In this document: positions 44,111 to 53,617 of the stretch, piece after piece
Layout: each line of letters opens with the position of its first letter
Position numbering within the stretch: the first letter of the stretch is position 1
Assembly: GCA_023665805.1 (NCBI GenBank)
Contig: JAMPDJ010000009.1
Coordinates: 37,085 to 101,084 of the forward strand
Length of the DNA: 64,000 bases
Origin: Bacteroides sp.
GTDB lineage: Bacteria > Bacteroidota > Bacteroidia > Bacteroidales > Bacteroidaceae
Direction: 5' to 3'
Notes under the pieces: model-generated
Seen by the model: only the letters and a program-made list of their open reading frames with translations
Database searches by the model: none
What the model was told of the DNA's origin: nothing
Position numbers and translations under genes: made by a program

Positions 44111-46954
44111 TTACTTCACCACGATGTTCACTATGCGTTTGGGCACGGCAATGGTCTTCACTATCTGTTTGCCCTCCAGATGCTTCTGCGCTTCGGGAGC
44201 AGAGGTGGCCAGTTGTATCATCTCTTCCGGTGTGGCGTCGACAGGGAAGTGCATGGAGAAGCGTACCTTGCCGTTGAACTGCACGCCAAGCTGTATGCTG
44301 CTCTCCACGAGGTACTTCTCGTCGAATGCAGGCCATTGTGCGTCGCATACGCTGCCATCGCAGCCCATGGCCTCCCACAGTTCCTCGGCAATGTGCGGAG
44401 CGAAGGGTGCCAACAGGGCGGTCATCTGTACCAATACCTCGTGGCTGCGGCATTTCTGTGCCGTTAGCTCGTTGGTGGCCACCATGAAGGCGGATATGGA
44501 CGTGTTGTAGGAGAAAGCCTTTATGTCGGCCGTGACCTTCTTGATGAGCTTGTGCAGGGTCTTCATGTTCTCTGCCGTAGGCTCCGACGCATCGGCCTGC
44601 AGGTTGCCGTCCTTGTCCCAGAATAGTTGCCAGAACTTCTTCAGGAAACGGTGGCAACCGTCTATGCCGTTCGTGTCCCATGGCTTGCTTTGCTCCACGG
44701 GACCGAGGAACATCTCATAGAGGCGCAAGGTGTCGGCACCGTAGCGTTCCACTATCATGTCGGGGTTCACCACGTTGAACATGCTCTTGGACATCTTCTC
44801 CACTGCCCAGCCACAGACATACTTGTCGCTGTCCTCAAGGATGAACTCAGCCGTGGCATATTCCGGGCGCCATGCCTTGAAGGCCTCCACGTCCAGGATG
44901 TCGTTCTTCACGATGTTCACGTCCACATGTATGGGAGTGGTGTCGTATTGGTCCTTCAGACCAAGGCTGACAAAGGTGTTGGTGTCCTTGATGCGGAACA
45001 CGAAGTTGCTTCTTCCCTGTATCATGCCCTGGTTGATGAGCTTGCGGAAAGGCTCCTCCTGCTTGCTGATACCGAGGTCGTAAAGGAACTTGTTCCAGAA
45101 CCTGGAGTAGATGAGGTGGCCGGTGGCATGCTCGCTGCCGCCCACGTATAGGTCCACGTTCTGCCAGTATGCTGCCACCTTGTCGTCCACGAGCTCATGG
45201 GTGTTGTCCGGGTCCATGTATCGCAGGTAGTATGCGCTGGACCCTGCAAATCCGGGCATGGTGAATAGTTCCAGCGGGAATACGGTCTTTTCGTCTATCA
45301 GGGCCTTGTCCACGATCTTGCGGTTGGTCTCGTCCCAGGCCCAGATTTGTGCATTGCCCAAAGGAGGCTCTCCGCTCTCCGTCGGCAGGAAGTTCTCTAC
45401 CTGCGGCAGTTCCACAGGCAGGCATTCCTCGGGAATCATGCAGGGAATGCCGTGCTTGTAGTATACGGGGAAAGGTTCGCCCCAGTAGCGTTGGCGTGAG
45501 AAGATGGCGTCGCGCAGACGGAAGTTCACCTTTACGCGTCCCAGGCCGTTCTCGCTGACAAACCTCTTCGTGGCCTCGATTGCCTCTTTGACGCTCAGTC
45601 CGTTCAGGGAGAAGCCGTTGAATGCCGTCTTGCCTTCCACCGGGGAGTTCATCACGATACCCTCCTTGGCATCGTAGCTCGTCTCGCTGATGTCCGCGCC
45701 CTCGATGAGCGGGATAATGGGCAGGTTGAAGTGACGGGCAAAGGCATAGTCGCGCGAGTCGTGCGCTGGAACTGCCATGATGGCCCCCGTGCCGTAGCCG
45801 GCGAGAACGTATTCGGAGATGTATATCGGGCACTTGTCCCCGGTGATGGGGTTGATGCCGTATGCACCGGAAAAGACACCGGTGACGGTGTGGTCTATCA
45901 TGCGGTCGCGCTCGGTACGTCCCTTCACGTAGGCCAGGTATTTCTCCACTTCGTCCTTTTGCCCTGTGGTGGTAAGCTGCTGTACCAATTGGCTTTCAGG
46001 AGCGAGAACGAAGAACGTAACGCCGAACATGGTGTCCGCACGTGTAGTGAAGATGGTGAACTCCACGTCGCTGTCGGCCACCCGGATGCGTATCTCGGCA
46101 CCCTCGCTGCGACCGATCCAGTTCTTCTGGGTCTCCTTTATGCTGTCGCTCCATTCCAGCGTCTGCAGGCCGTCCAGCAAGCGTTGTGCGTAGGCACTCA
46201 CACGCAGGCACCATTGGCGCATCTTCTTCTGCTCCACGGGATAGCCTCCACGCTCGCTCACACCGTCGATAACCTCGTCGTTGGCCAGCACGGTACCCAG
46301 TTTGGGGCACCAGTTCACCATCGTCTCGCCCAGGAAAGCGATGCGGTAGTTCATCAGCACGCGGCTTTTCTCCTCTTCGCCCATAGCCTGCCATTCGGCT
46401 GCGGTAAACGAAAGTTCTTCGCTGCATGCTGCCGTGATGCCTTCCGTGCCGTTGGCCTCAAAGTGCTTGATCAGGGAGTCTATGGGCATGGCCTTGCCTG
46501 CCGCGGTGCAGAAGTAGGATTGGAACATCTTTTGGAATGCCCATTGCGTCCAATGGTAGTAGCCCGGGGCACAGGTGCGTATCTCGCGGTCCCAGTCGAA
46601 GGAGAAGCCTATCTTGTCCAGTTGCTCGCGATAGCGGTCGATATTGCGGAACGTGGTGGTTTCGGGGTGCTGTCCAGTCTGTATGGCGTACTGTTCGGCT
46701 GGCAGGCCATATGAGTCGTAGCCCATGGGATTGAGCACGTTGTAGCCCTGCTGCCGCTTGAAGCGGGCATAGATGTCGCTTGCTATGTAGCCAAGGGGAT
46801 GTCCCACGTGCAGGCCGGCCCCGCTTGGATAGGGGAACATGTTCAGGACATAGAACTTCTTCTTTGTCTCGTCCTCGGTCACATGGTATGTCTTGTTGGC
46901 CACCCAACGGGCATGCCACTTGGCTTCGATGCTGCGGAAGTCGTACTCTCTCAT
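44111..46954 (-). CDS. leuS: Leucyl-tRNA synthetase
   Basis: A 947-residue class Ia synthetase. The HIGH-type motif is HVGHPLGY (about residues 49-56) after FPYPSGAGL. The connective-peptide editing domain includes [19 protein letters not shown] sequence ([20 protein letters not shown]). The KMSKS loop is [16 protein letters not shown], followed by the anticodon-binding helical domain and the C-terminal LeuS domain. It charges tRNA-Leu, one of which is in this window. The promoter at 46986-47016 gives a short leader. It heads the leuS-yitT-yitT-rdgB group. Confidence 0.96.
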   Translation of the reverse strand: MREYDFRSIEAKWHARWVANKTYHVTEDETKKKFYVLNMFPYPSGAGLHVGHPLGYIASDIYARFKRQQGYNVLNPMGYDSYGLPAEQYAIQTGQHPETTTFRNIDRYREQLDKIGFSFDWDREIRTCAPGYYHWTQWAFQKMFQSYFCTAAGKAMPIDSLIKHFEANGTEGITAACSEELSFTAAEWQAMGEEEKSRVLMNYRIAFLGETMVNWCPKLGTVLANDEVIDGVSERGGYPVEQKKMRQWCLRVSAYAQRLLDGLQTLEWSDSIKETQKNWIGRSEGAEIRIRVADSDVEFTIFTTRADTMFGVTFFVLAPESQLVQQLTTTGQKDEVEKYLAYVKGRTERDRMIDHTVTGVFSGAYGINPITGDKCPIYISEYVLAGYGTGAIMAVPAHDSRDYAFARHFNLPIIPLIEGADISETSYDAKEGIVMNSPVEGKTAFNGFSLNGLSVKEAIEATKRFVSENGLGRVKVNFRLRDAIFSRQRYWGEPFPVYYKHGIPCMIPEECLPVELPQVENFLPTESGEPPLGNAQIWAWDETNRKIVDKALIDEKTVFPLELFTMPGFAGSSAYYLRYMDPDNTHELVDDKVAAYWQNVDLYVGGSEHATGHLIYSRFWNKFLYDLGISKQEEPFRKLINQGMIQGRSNFVFRIKDTNTFVSLGLKDQYDTTPIHVDVNIVKNDILDVEAFKAWRPEYATAEFILEDSDKYVCGWAVEKMSKSMFNVVNPDMIVERYGADTLRLYEMFLGPVEQSKPWDTNGIDGCHRFLKKFWQLFWDKDGNLQADASEPTAENMKTLHKLIKKVTADIKAFSYNTSISAFMVATNELTAQKCRSHEVLVQMTALLAPFAPHIAEELWEAMGCDGSVCDAQWPAFDEKYLVESSIQLGVQFNGKVRFSMHFPVDATPEEMIQLATSAPEAQKHLEGKQIVKTIAVPKRIVNIVVK

Positions 46955-46985
46955 CTTAAATATATTATGCTGATTATTCCGAGTG

Positions 46986-47016
46986 CAAAGGTACGATATA
47001 GTAAGCGTAACGCAAA
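46986..47016 (-). promoter_or_regulatory. Promoter of leuS
   Basis: On the minus strand TTTG (47016-47013), 19 bases, then TACCTTTG (46993-46986). The leader to ATG 46954 is about 27 bases. Confidence 0.7.
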
Positions 47017-47286
47017 ATAAAATCGTCTTTATTTATGCCATGAAGGCACACAACCGCTACTATTGTGTGCCTTCCCTATAGTGTGTATGCGTTGCATCAT
47101 GTGTTCCATGTCTGTCACCCGTGCCGTAGCCTTATGCGGTGGTGGCACAGTCGCCTGTGGAACTGTAGCATTACCTTGTTTCGGATGCAAAGATATGCTT
47201 GGAATTTCCATGCCGGAGACATGATGCCTTGTTGACATCGCGGCTCTTGCCGTTGCCGTATCGGAAGTCTTCCCGATAGTCTCGTT
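47017..47286. other. Intergenic stretch with a 12-bp hairpin
   Basis: GAAGGCACACAA (47042-47053) and TTGTGTGCCTTC (47063-47074) form a perfect stem with a 9-base loop. It probably terminates the sialate esterase transcript arriving from the right, though the U-run is weak. A TATCTTTG box on the minus strand at 47195-47188 has no matching -33 element. No gene is supported here. Confidence 0.5.
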
Positions 47287-48696
47287 TTACTTTCCGCCAT
47301 CGGTGCGGAACGGGGCCACAGGCAGTCCGTCGCGATGATACAGGTTGCCCGGTGTGGCATCGTCGAAGCAATAGCGTACTGCCACAGGAACTTTCACCTC
47401 GGGCGAGGAAACCACCAGCGTGTTGCCTTTGATGCTTGCCTTGGCAGGCACGAAGTGTCCGCCCTCGTCTGCTATCATCACGCCGCGTATCTCCTTGTCG
47501 GGGCATGTCAGGCCTCGTCCTGCATGGTTGAAGTATATTATTGCCTTGCTCCCCTGTACCATCATTCTCTTGTATGTGGGGCTCATGAACTCTATGCCGG
47601 CCAGCCCGTAGTGCTGTCCCAGTGCCAAGGAGGCCAGACGTGTGCCCACCTCCTGCTTGCGTGCGGGATGTATGTTGCCCGGGTCGCCCAAGTCCACGGT
47701 CACGGCCATGCCCGTGTGAGGAACCTCGTGTGTGATGCGTTCCTGAGCCTCGCGTACCAAAGCCGGGCCGTTGTTCCGGACGTTGTAGTTGTATGGTGCT
47801 ATCTGTGCCAGGTAGAACGGGAACTCGTGCCCGAAGCCTGTTCGCCAGCTTGCTATCAGTTCCTTCATCAGTTGCAGGTATGACGAGGGGTTGTCTCTGT
47901 TGGATTCGCCCTGATACCAAATGGCACCGGCTATGCCGTAGGGCATGAGCGGGTTCACCATGCTGTTGTAGAGTACTCCTGGTTGCGTGGGCCACCAAGG
48001 ATAGGTTTGTGGAAGCAGGGCATCCGCAATCCTCGGATACCTCATCACGGAGTCCTTGGGTACCCATACCTCTGCCGGCGTTCCGCCCCATGCCGACACT
48101 ATCAGGCCTACGGGCACATTGTCCATGTTGCGGTGGAGTTCCCTTCCGAAGAAATAGGCTATGGCACTGCGGCGTCGCATCACATCGGGCGTACATTGTT
48201 CCCATTGCGCACGGCAATCCTCCTGCATGGTCCGGCTGCCACGCTTCTTAAGGCTGAAGAACCTTATTCCCGGATACGAGGCTTCGTTTATCTCCTTCTG
48301 TCCGTCCGTTATGCCATTGTCTGGAGTCCATTCCATGTTGGACTGACCGCTGCACAGCCATACCTCGCCGAGCATTACGTCATTCACCACTATGTTTTCT
48401 GTGGAGAGAATCTCCAGGGTGTATGGTCCTCCGTACTGTCCGGTAGGGAGTCTTACCATCCAATGTCCGTTGTCGTCCACCTGTGTGGAAACTGTGTCCG
48501 CCGTGTTCCAGCTGCCCACTACTCTCACGGTGGCGCTGGCGTCTCCCCAGCCCCATACCGGCACCTGGCTTTGCTGCTGCAGCACCATGTGGTCGGTGAA
48601 TATGGCCGGAAGCGTGACACCGGTATTTGTTTGCGCTTCCGCTTCCCATGGCAGGCAGCAGGCAATGGCCAGGCATGCTTTCATGTATATGTTCAT
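47287..48696 (-). CDS. Exported sialate O-acetylesterase (SASA family)
   Basis: A 469-residue exported SGNH-type esterase. A signal peptide (about residues 1-21, ending ...EAEAQ) precedes a beta-sandwich with IFTDHMVLQQQSQVPVWGWG. The SASA core follows: LGEVWLCSGQSNMEWT with the nucleophilic serine in GQSN, GLIVSAWGGTPAEVW, AIWYQGESNRDN and the C-terminal Asp-His pair in DPGNIHPARKQEVG. It removes 9-O-acetyl groups from sialic acid or other acetyl groups from sugars, preparing glycans for sialidase. It follows the GH36 gene by 29 bases, so they form one operon. Confidence 0.9.
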   Translation of the reverse strand: MNIYMKACLAIACCLPWEAEAQTNTGVTLPAIFTDHMVLQQQSQVPVWGWGDASATVRVVGSWNTADTVSTQVDDNGHWMVRLPTGQYGGPYTLEILSTENIVVNDVMLGEVWLCSGQSNMEWTPDNGITDGQKEINEASYPGIRFFSLKKRGSRTMQEDCRAQWEQCTPDVMRRRSAIAYFFGRELHRNMDNVPVGLIVSAWGGTPAEVWVPKDSVMRYPRIADALLPQTYPWWPTQPGVLYNSMVNPLMPYGIAGAIWYQGESNRDNPSSYLQLMKELIASWRTGFGHEFPFYLAQIAPYNYNVRNNGPALVREAQERITHEVPHTGMAVTVDLGDPGNIHPARKQEVGTRLASLALGQHYGLAGIEFMSPTYKRMMVQGSKAIIYFNHAGRGLTCPDKEIRGVMIADEGGHFVPAKASIKGNTLVVSSPEVKVPVAVRYCFDDATPGNLYHRDGLPVAPFRTDGGK

Positions 48697-48725
48697 GACT
48701 GTATGAATTATGTGTTATGAATGGG

Positions 48726-50894
48726 CTACTGCTTGGTCAGGCGTATGACTTTGGAGGCGAACTGTCCGTTCAGTGCTATCTCCACGCCCTGTTGCATCAG
48801 GAAGCGGCCTGTGAGAGTCCGCCCTTCCCAATGATCTGCATTGCCGTTGCGGCAAAGTTCCGTCAGGCGGTATGTGGCATCGGAGTCAAGACCTGCGAAG
48901 TGGAAGCGCGGGCGCGCCTGGTTGATGTAATGCTCGAACTTGTAGGCAAAGAACACGGCCTCGGACTTGTCGTCGGTGACATACAGTTCCGAAGCATAGC
49001 CTGTTTTGTCATATGGAGACAGTATGCGATACTGGTTGCCCTGCTGGACTATGGGGCGAATCTTCTTGTACGTGGCCACGGCGTTCTTGGCATAGGCCAG
49101 TTCCTTCTCGGTGAGGTCGCTGGGTTTCATCTCCATGCCCAGGCGTCCGGTCATGGCCACGTCGAAACGGAACTTCAGGGGAATTACGCGCCCGGTCTGG
49201 TGGTTGGGCGATGCGCTCACGTGCTGGGCCATGGCACAGGACGGGAAGAACATGCTGGTGCCCCATTGTATGAAGAGGCGTTGCTGCGCGTCGGTGTTGT
49301 CGCTGACCCAGAATTCGTCGAAGTACGGCATCAGACCATAGTTCACGCGTCCTCCGCCGGAGGCGCAGCATTGGAGAACGAGGTCTGGATACTTGGCACG
49401 TATTCGCTCCAGTGTCTTTTGCAGTCCGCGATGGTAGTCTACATACAGATGGCTCTGCTCGTCAGCCGTGAGGTAGTGTGAGCCGAAGTTGGATATGTCG
49501 CAGTTGGCATCCCACTTCATGTAATATGTGTTCGGTGTTTCCTTCATGAGCCTGTCCACGACGTCGAAGACGAAATCCTGTACCTTCGGGTTGCTCATGT
49601 CCAGTATCAGCTGGGTGCCTCCCCGGCCGGTCAAGGGAGTGCGTTTGGGATGGCAGATGATCCAATCCGGATGCTTCTCATACAATTCGCTCTTGGTGTT
49701 GGTCATCTCTGGCTCTATCCATATACCCCACTTCAGGCCGCGTTCGGTTGCGGCTTTTTCCAGTGCGGGGATGCCGAGGGGCAGCTTCACGGTGTCCGTC
49801 ACCCAGTCGCCCAGGGCACAATTGTCGCGAGTACGGCGATATTTGTCTCCAAACCATCCGTCGTCCATAACAAAGAGCTCGCCGCCCAGGTCGCGGATGC
49901 CGTCCATCATCTTCTCCATGCCGTCCTGGCTGACGTTGAGGTATACCCCCTCCCAGCTGTTCAGCAGGATCTTGCGGGTTGCCGTACCGTTGTGCACCTT
50001 GTTGTTGAGGCGTGCCCAGCGGTGGTAACTGCGGCTAACGCCACCCATGCCTTCGGTGCTGTAGGAGAGAGCCAGTGGAGGAGTGGTGAAGGATTCGCCT
50101 TTTTTCAGCGTGTAGGCGGAATTTGCCTCGTTGATACCTACGGTCAAATGATGTTCGCTTTGGTTTGGCGTGTCTATTGAGAAGCGGTAGGGACCACTCC
50201 AGCAGAGCACGGCGCCCACTACGCGTCCTTCGTTTTCACGCGGCTTGCCGTCCAGTGAAATCATGATGTTGGCACGGCTGGAGAAGGCATTGCGGGCCCC
50301 GTTGGCCTCGCACACCTCGAACATGCCGTTCTGCAACGGTTCTTCATAGATATATGCTTCCGCTCCCCATGTGCCGTGCTGGTGGCTTACCCATGCATTG
50401 CCTTTGCGCATCGGCAGGAAGCCGCTGGCATATTTCAGCAGGGTGACGGGCTTCTTCTCCTGGTTGCGTATCTCGGTCCATGTCTCTATCACGTCGCTGT
50501 TGCCGTAGGCGCGGTAGCATACGTCCACCAGCAGATCATAGGCTTTGTCCTTCATGCTGATGGTGTAGAGCGTGGAGTTGGTCTCGGTCGTCTGTTTGTC
50601 TTCGACATAGACCAGTTCGGTGCTCATGTTGCCATCCGCGTGCCTGACGCTGAGGGCATAGGAATTGCTGCCTCCGCCAGCAAAGGCAGGATAGGCGGGT
50701 TGCCACAGGCTGTAGGCGGCGTAGACCTGGTTGATGTCGCTGATGCGTTCGCCATAGTAGCTGATGTGCAGGGGTTGTCCCTCCTCCGCTTTCAGCAACA
50801 GGGAGGTGTTTGGCGTGTTGACAAGGATGTCCTTGGCGGATACTGCCAGTGCCGCACACGCGGCCATGGCTGCTAAGAAAAATCGTTTTGTCAT
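48726..50894 (-). CDS. Exported GH36 alpha-galactosidase
   Basis: A 722-residue GH36 enzyme starting at ATG 50894 with signal peptide MTKRFFLAAMAACAALAVSA. The N-terminal beta-supersandwich (about 25-310) precedes the TIM barrel: FVMDDGWFGDKY, WGIWIEPEMTN, then the nucleophile Asp in YYMKWDANCDIS, CASGGGRVNYG, and the acid/base Asp in FWVSDNTDAQQRL. It releases terminal alpha-galactose, as in raffinose-type sugars, galactomannan or B-type glycans. It is upstream of the sialate esterase in one operon and divergent from the GH35 gene. A TATCTTTG box on the minus strand at 51008-51001 may be its -7 element. Confidence 0.93.
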   Translation of the reverse strand: MTKRFFLAAMAACAALAVSAKDILVNTPNTSLLLKAEEGQPLHISYYGERISDINQVYAAYSLWQPAYPAFAGGGSNSYALSVRHADGNMSTELVYVEDKQTTETNSTLYTISMKDKAYDLLVDVCYRAYGNSDVIETWTEIRNQEKKPVTLLKYASGFLPMRKGNAWVSHQHGTWGAEAYIYEEPLQNGMFEVCEANGARNAFSSRANIMISLDGKPRENEGRVVGAVLCWSGPYRFSIDTPNQSEHHLTVGINEANSAYTLKKGESFTTPPLALSYSTEGMGGVSRSYHRWARLNNKVHNGTATRKILLNSWEGVYLNVSQDGMEKMMDGIRDLGGELFVMDDGWFGDKYRRTRDNCALGDWVTDTVKLPLGIPALEKAATERGLKWGIWIEPEMTNTKSELYEKHPDWIICHPKRTPLTGRGGTQLILDMSNPKVQDFVFDVVDRLMKETPNTYYMKWDANCDISNFGSHYLTADEQSHLYVDYHRGLQKTLERIRAKYPDLVLQCCASGGGRVNYGLMPYFDEFWVSDNTDAQQRLFIQWGTSMFFPSCAMAQHVSASPNHQTGRVIPLKFRFDVAMTGRLGMEMKPSDLTEKELAYAKNAVATYKKIRPIVQQGNQYRILSPYDKTGYASELYVTDDKSEAVFFAYKFEHYINQARPRFHFAGLDSDATYRLTELCRNGNADHWEGRTLTGRFLMQQGVEIALNGQFASKVIRLTKQ

Positions 50895-51188
50895 AGTGTG
50901 AATATGGTTAAGTTTGAAATCGATGTCTGTGGCCATGATGAGGCCGTATATTATTTGGCAAGTGGCCTATCCTGTAAACGCAGGATGTCCAAGGCATGTA
51001 CAAAGATAGTGATTTTTTGCGGAGATAGCGAGCTTTTGTCCATGCCATGATTGTTTTTCATCCCCATGGGTAACCATACATCCATTATATGGCTCCATAT
51101 CATGGCATTGTGTGTTTTTATTCATACCTTTGTATGAGTTTTATCCAACAAATCTCATATACATACCTCAAAACAAACTTAATAAAGC
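50895..51188. other. Divergent control region of the GH36 and GH35 genes
   Basis: It holds a minus-strand TATCTTTG (51008-51001) toward GH36 and a plus-strand TACCTTTG (51125-51132) toward GH35. Neither has a good -33 TTTG, which suggests activator dependence, but no operator repeat is obvious. Confidence 0.45.
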
Positions 51189-53543
51189 ATGAAGAAACTA
51201 CTGACATTGCTGTTGGCCATAACGCTGTTGGCAGCATGTACCGGCAACAAGCCAGGGACGTTTGAGGCGGGAAAGAATACATTCCTGCTGAATGGTAAGC
51301 CTTTTGTGATAAAGGCGGCGGAAGTGCATTATCCCCGTATTCCGCGCGAGTACTGGGAGCATCGCATAGAGATGTGCAAGGCCTTGGGCATGAACACACT
51401 GTGCATCTACATCTTCTGGAACCTTCACGAGGAGACCCCGGGCAACTTCGACTTCACCGGCAACAAGGACATCGCCGCATTTTGCCGGCTGGCTCAGAAG
51501 CATGGCATGTATGTGATTGTCCGCCCCGGACCTTACGTGTGTGCCGAATGGGAGATGGGCGGCCTGCCTTGGTGGTTGCTGAAGAACGACAGCGTGCAGT
51601 TGCGCACCCTGGACCCGTTCTACATGGAGCATGTGGGACAGTTCATGCACGAGGTCGGCAAGCAGCTGTCTGGCCTCACCATACAGAAGGGCGGTCCAAT
51701 CATCATGGTGCAGGTGGAGAACGAGTACGGAGCATACGCTGCCGACAAGCCTTACATCTCCGCCATTCGCGACACGGTGCGTGCGGCCGGTTTCACTGAC
51801 GTGCAGCTGTTCCAGTGCGACTGGACGTCGACTTTCGAGTACAATGCCCTGCCCGACCTTCTGTGGACAATGAACTTCGGTACCGGAGCCAACATCGAGG
51901 ACCAGTTCTCCCGCTTGAAGGAGGTTCGTCCCGATGCGCCTCTCATGTGTAGCGAATTCTGGAGCGGATGGTTCGACCACTGGGGACGCAAGCACGAGAC
52001 CCGCGATGGCAAGGTCATGGTGGACGGCTTGCGCGAGATGATGGAGAAAGGCATTTCATTCAGCCTCTACATGGCGCACGGCGGCACTACCTTCGGATGG
52101 TGGGGCGGAGCCAACAACCCCTCCTACTCTGCCATGTGCAGCAGTTACGACTATGATGCCCCCATCAGCGAGGCCGGTTGGACTACGGACAAGTACTTCG
52201 CCCTGCGCGACATGCTGGCGAATTATCTTGATTCCAGCCAGACCCTTCCAGATGTGCCGGAAGCTCTTCCCGTGATGGAGATACCTGCAATCCGCTTTAC
52301 ACAATGCGCTCCCCTCTGTTTCAACTTGCCCGAACCCAGGCAAAGCGAGGACATCATGCCCATGGAGAAGTTTGACCAGGGCTGGGGCAGCATCCTCTAC
52401 CGCACCTCATTGCCACGCGACGTGCAGGCCGGAACCGTGCTGAAGATAACCGAGCAGCACGACTGGACACAGGTATTTGCCGATGGCAAGCTTCTGGCAC
52501 GCCTGGACCGTCGCAAGGGACAGCAGGAGGTCATTCTGCCAGAATTGAAGGCCGGAACCCGTATAGATCTGTTGGTGGAGGCCATGGGACGTGTGAATTT
52601 CGACCGTTCCATCCACGACCGCAAGGGCATTACCGGGAAGGTGGAACTGATAGGCGCTTCCGATGCCACGGCCGAGGTACTCAAAGGCTGGACCGTCTAT
52701 AACTTACCTGTCTATTACGATTTTGTCTCCACGCGTGACTTCAAGGACATAGAAGCCACGGCCTCCGAGGTGCAGAAGGCAGGTGACATGGCAGTACCAG
52801 CCTATTACCGTGCAACGTTCACCTTGGACAAGGTGGCCGACACGTTCCTGAACATGGAGTCCTGGGGAAAGGGCATGGTATGGGTCAACGGCCATGCCAT
52901 GGGACGCTTTTGGGAGATTGGTCCTCAGCAGACCTTGTTCATGCCGGGCTGCTGGCTGAAGAAGGGCGAGAACGAGATAATCGTCCTTGACATGAAAGGG
53001 CCACGCGACCTCGTTGTCACCGGACAGACCAGGCCCATTTTGGACATGCTATATACCGGCGAGGCCGAGACACACCGCGCCGACGGGCAGACCTTGCGCT
53101 TGGAGGGTGAAAGCCCCGTGGCCTCAGGCTCGTTCCATGGCGGCAACGGCTGGCAGGAGGTCAAGACCACGGCTGTCAAGGGCCGTTTCTTCTGCCTCGA
53201 AGGCCTTAGCTCCCATGACGGCAGCGACATCGCCGCCGTGGCCGAGTTCGACATCCTGGATGCCGAGGGACACCAGATACCGCGTGTTGACTGGAAAATA
53301 GTCTATGCCGACAGCGAGGAGACCCGCAGTGGCAACCGCACGGCCGACAAGCTCTATGATCTGCAGGAGAGTACTTTCTGGCAGACTGTGGCCGGGACGC
53401 CCTATCCCCACCACGTGGTCATAGACCTCGGCAAGGAGTATGATGTCACGGGCTTCCGCATTCTCCCTCGTGCCGAGGAAGGTGCTCCAGGCATGATAAA
53501 GGACTACAGGGTGTATGTGAAGGCTGGCGGATTTGCATACTGA
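51189..53543 (+). CDS. GH35 beta-galactosidase lipoprotein
   Basis: A 784-residue protein. Lipoprotein signal with lipobox LLAAC at residue 17, so it is anchored to a membrane. The GH35 barrel shows VIKAAEVHYPRIPREYWEHR, YVIVRPGPYVCAEWEMGGLP, the acid/base Glu in IIMVQVENEYGAY and the nucleophile Glu in MCSEFWSGWFDHWG. Galactose-binding beta-domains follow (WGKGMVWVNGHAMGRFWEIG). The C-terminal 120 residues are a discoidin-like (F5/8 type C) module with HHVVIDLGKEYDVTGFRILP. It removes beta-linked galactose from glycans. A bidirectional terminator separates it from the sulfatase. Confidence 0.93.
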   Translation: MKKLLTLLLAITLLAACTGNKPGTFEAGKNTFLLNGKPFVIKAAEVHYPRIPREYWEHRIEMCKALGMNTLCIYIFWNLHEETPGNFDFTGNKDIAAFCRLAQKHGMYVIVRPGPYVCAEWEMGGLPWWLLKNDSVQLRTLDPFYMEHVGQFMHEVGKQLSGLTIQKGGPIIMVQVENEYGAYAADKPYISAIRDTVRAAGFTDVQLFQCDWTSTFEYNALPDLLWTMNFGTGANIEDQFSRLKEVRPDAPLMCSEFWSGWFDHWGRKHETRDGKVMVDGLREMMEKGISFSLYMAHGGTTFGWWGGANNPSYSAMCSSYDYDAPISEAGWTTDKYFALRDMLANYLDSSQTLPDVPEALPVMEIPAIRFTQCAPLCFNLPEPRQSEDIMPMEKFDQGWGSILYRTSLPRDVQAGTVLKITEQHDWTQVFADGKLLARLDRRKGQQEVILPELKAGTRIDLLVEAMGRVNFDRSIHDRKGITGKVELIGASDATAEVLKGWTVYNLPVYYDFVSTRDFKDIEATASEVQKAGDMAVPAYYRATFTLDKVADTFLNMESWGKGMVWVNGHAMGRFWEIGPQQTLFMPGCWLKKGENEIIVLDMKGPRDLVVTGQTRPILDMLYTGEAETHRADGQTLRLEGESPVASGSFHGGNGWQEVKTTAVKGRFFCLEGLSSHDGSDIAAVAEFDILDAEGHQIPRVDWKIVYADSEETRSGNRTADKLYDLQESTFWQTVAGTPYPHHVVIDLGKEYDVTGFRILPRAEEGAPGMIKDYRVYVKAGGFAY

Positions 53544-53559
53544 TTATTCCCATTACAAA

Positions 53560-53606
53560 ATCGGTCACTTCGGAACGTTGTCGTTCGGAAGTGACCGATT
53601 TTTCTT
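53560..53606. terminator. Bidirectional terminator between GH35 and sulfatase genes
   Basis: AAATCGGTCACTTCGGAACG (53559-53578) pairs with CGTTCGGAAGTGACCGATTT (53583-53602) around a TTGT loop, flanked by T-rich sequence on the plus side and A-rich sequence on the other. Confidence 0.9.
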
Positions 53607-53617
53607 TTTCTTCATTC

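Noticed and set aside
47029..47238. 69-codon minus-strand frame upstream of leuS as a leader gene
   Set aside because: The product has no run of leucine codons or other attenuator features. It spans a hairpin and the leuS promoter, so a real gene is unlikely.
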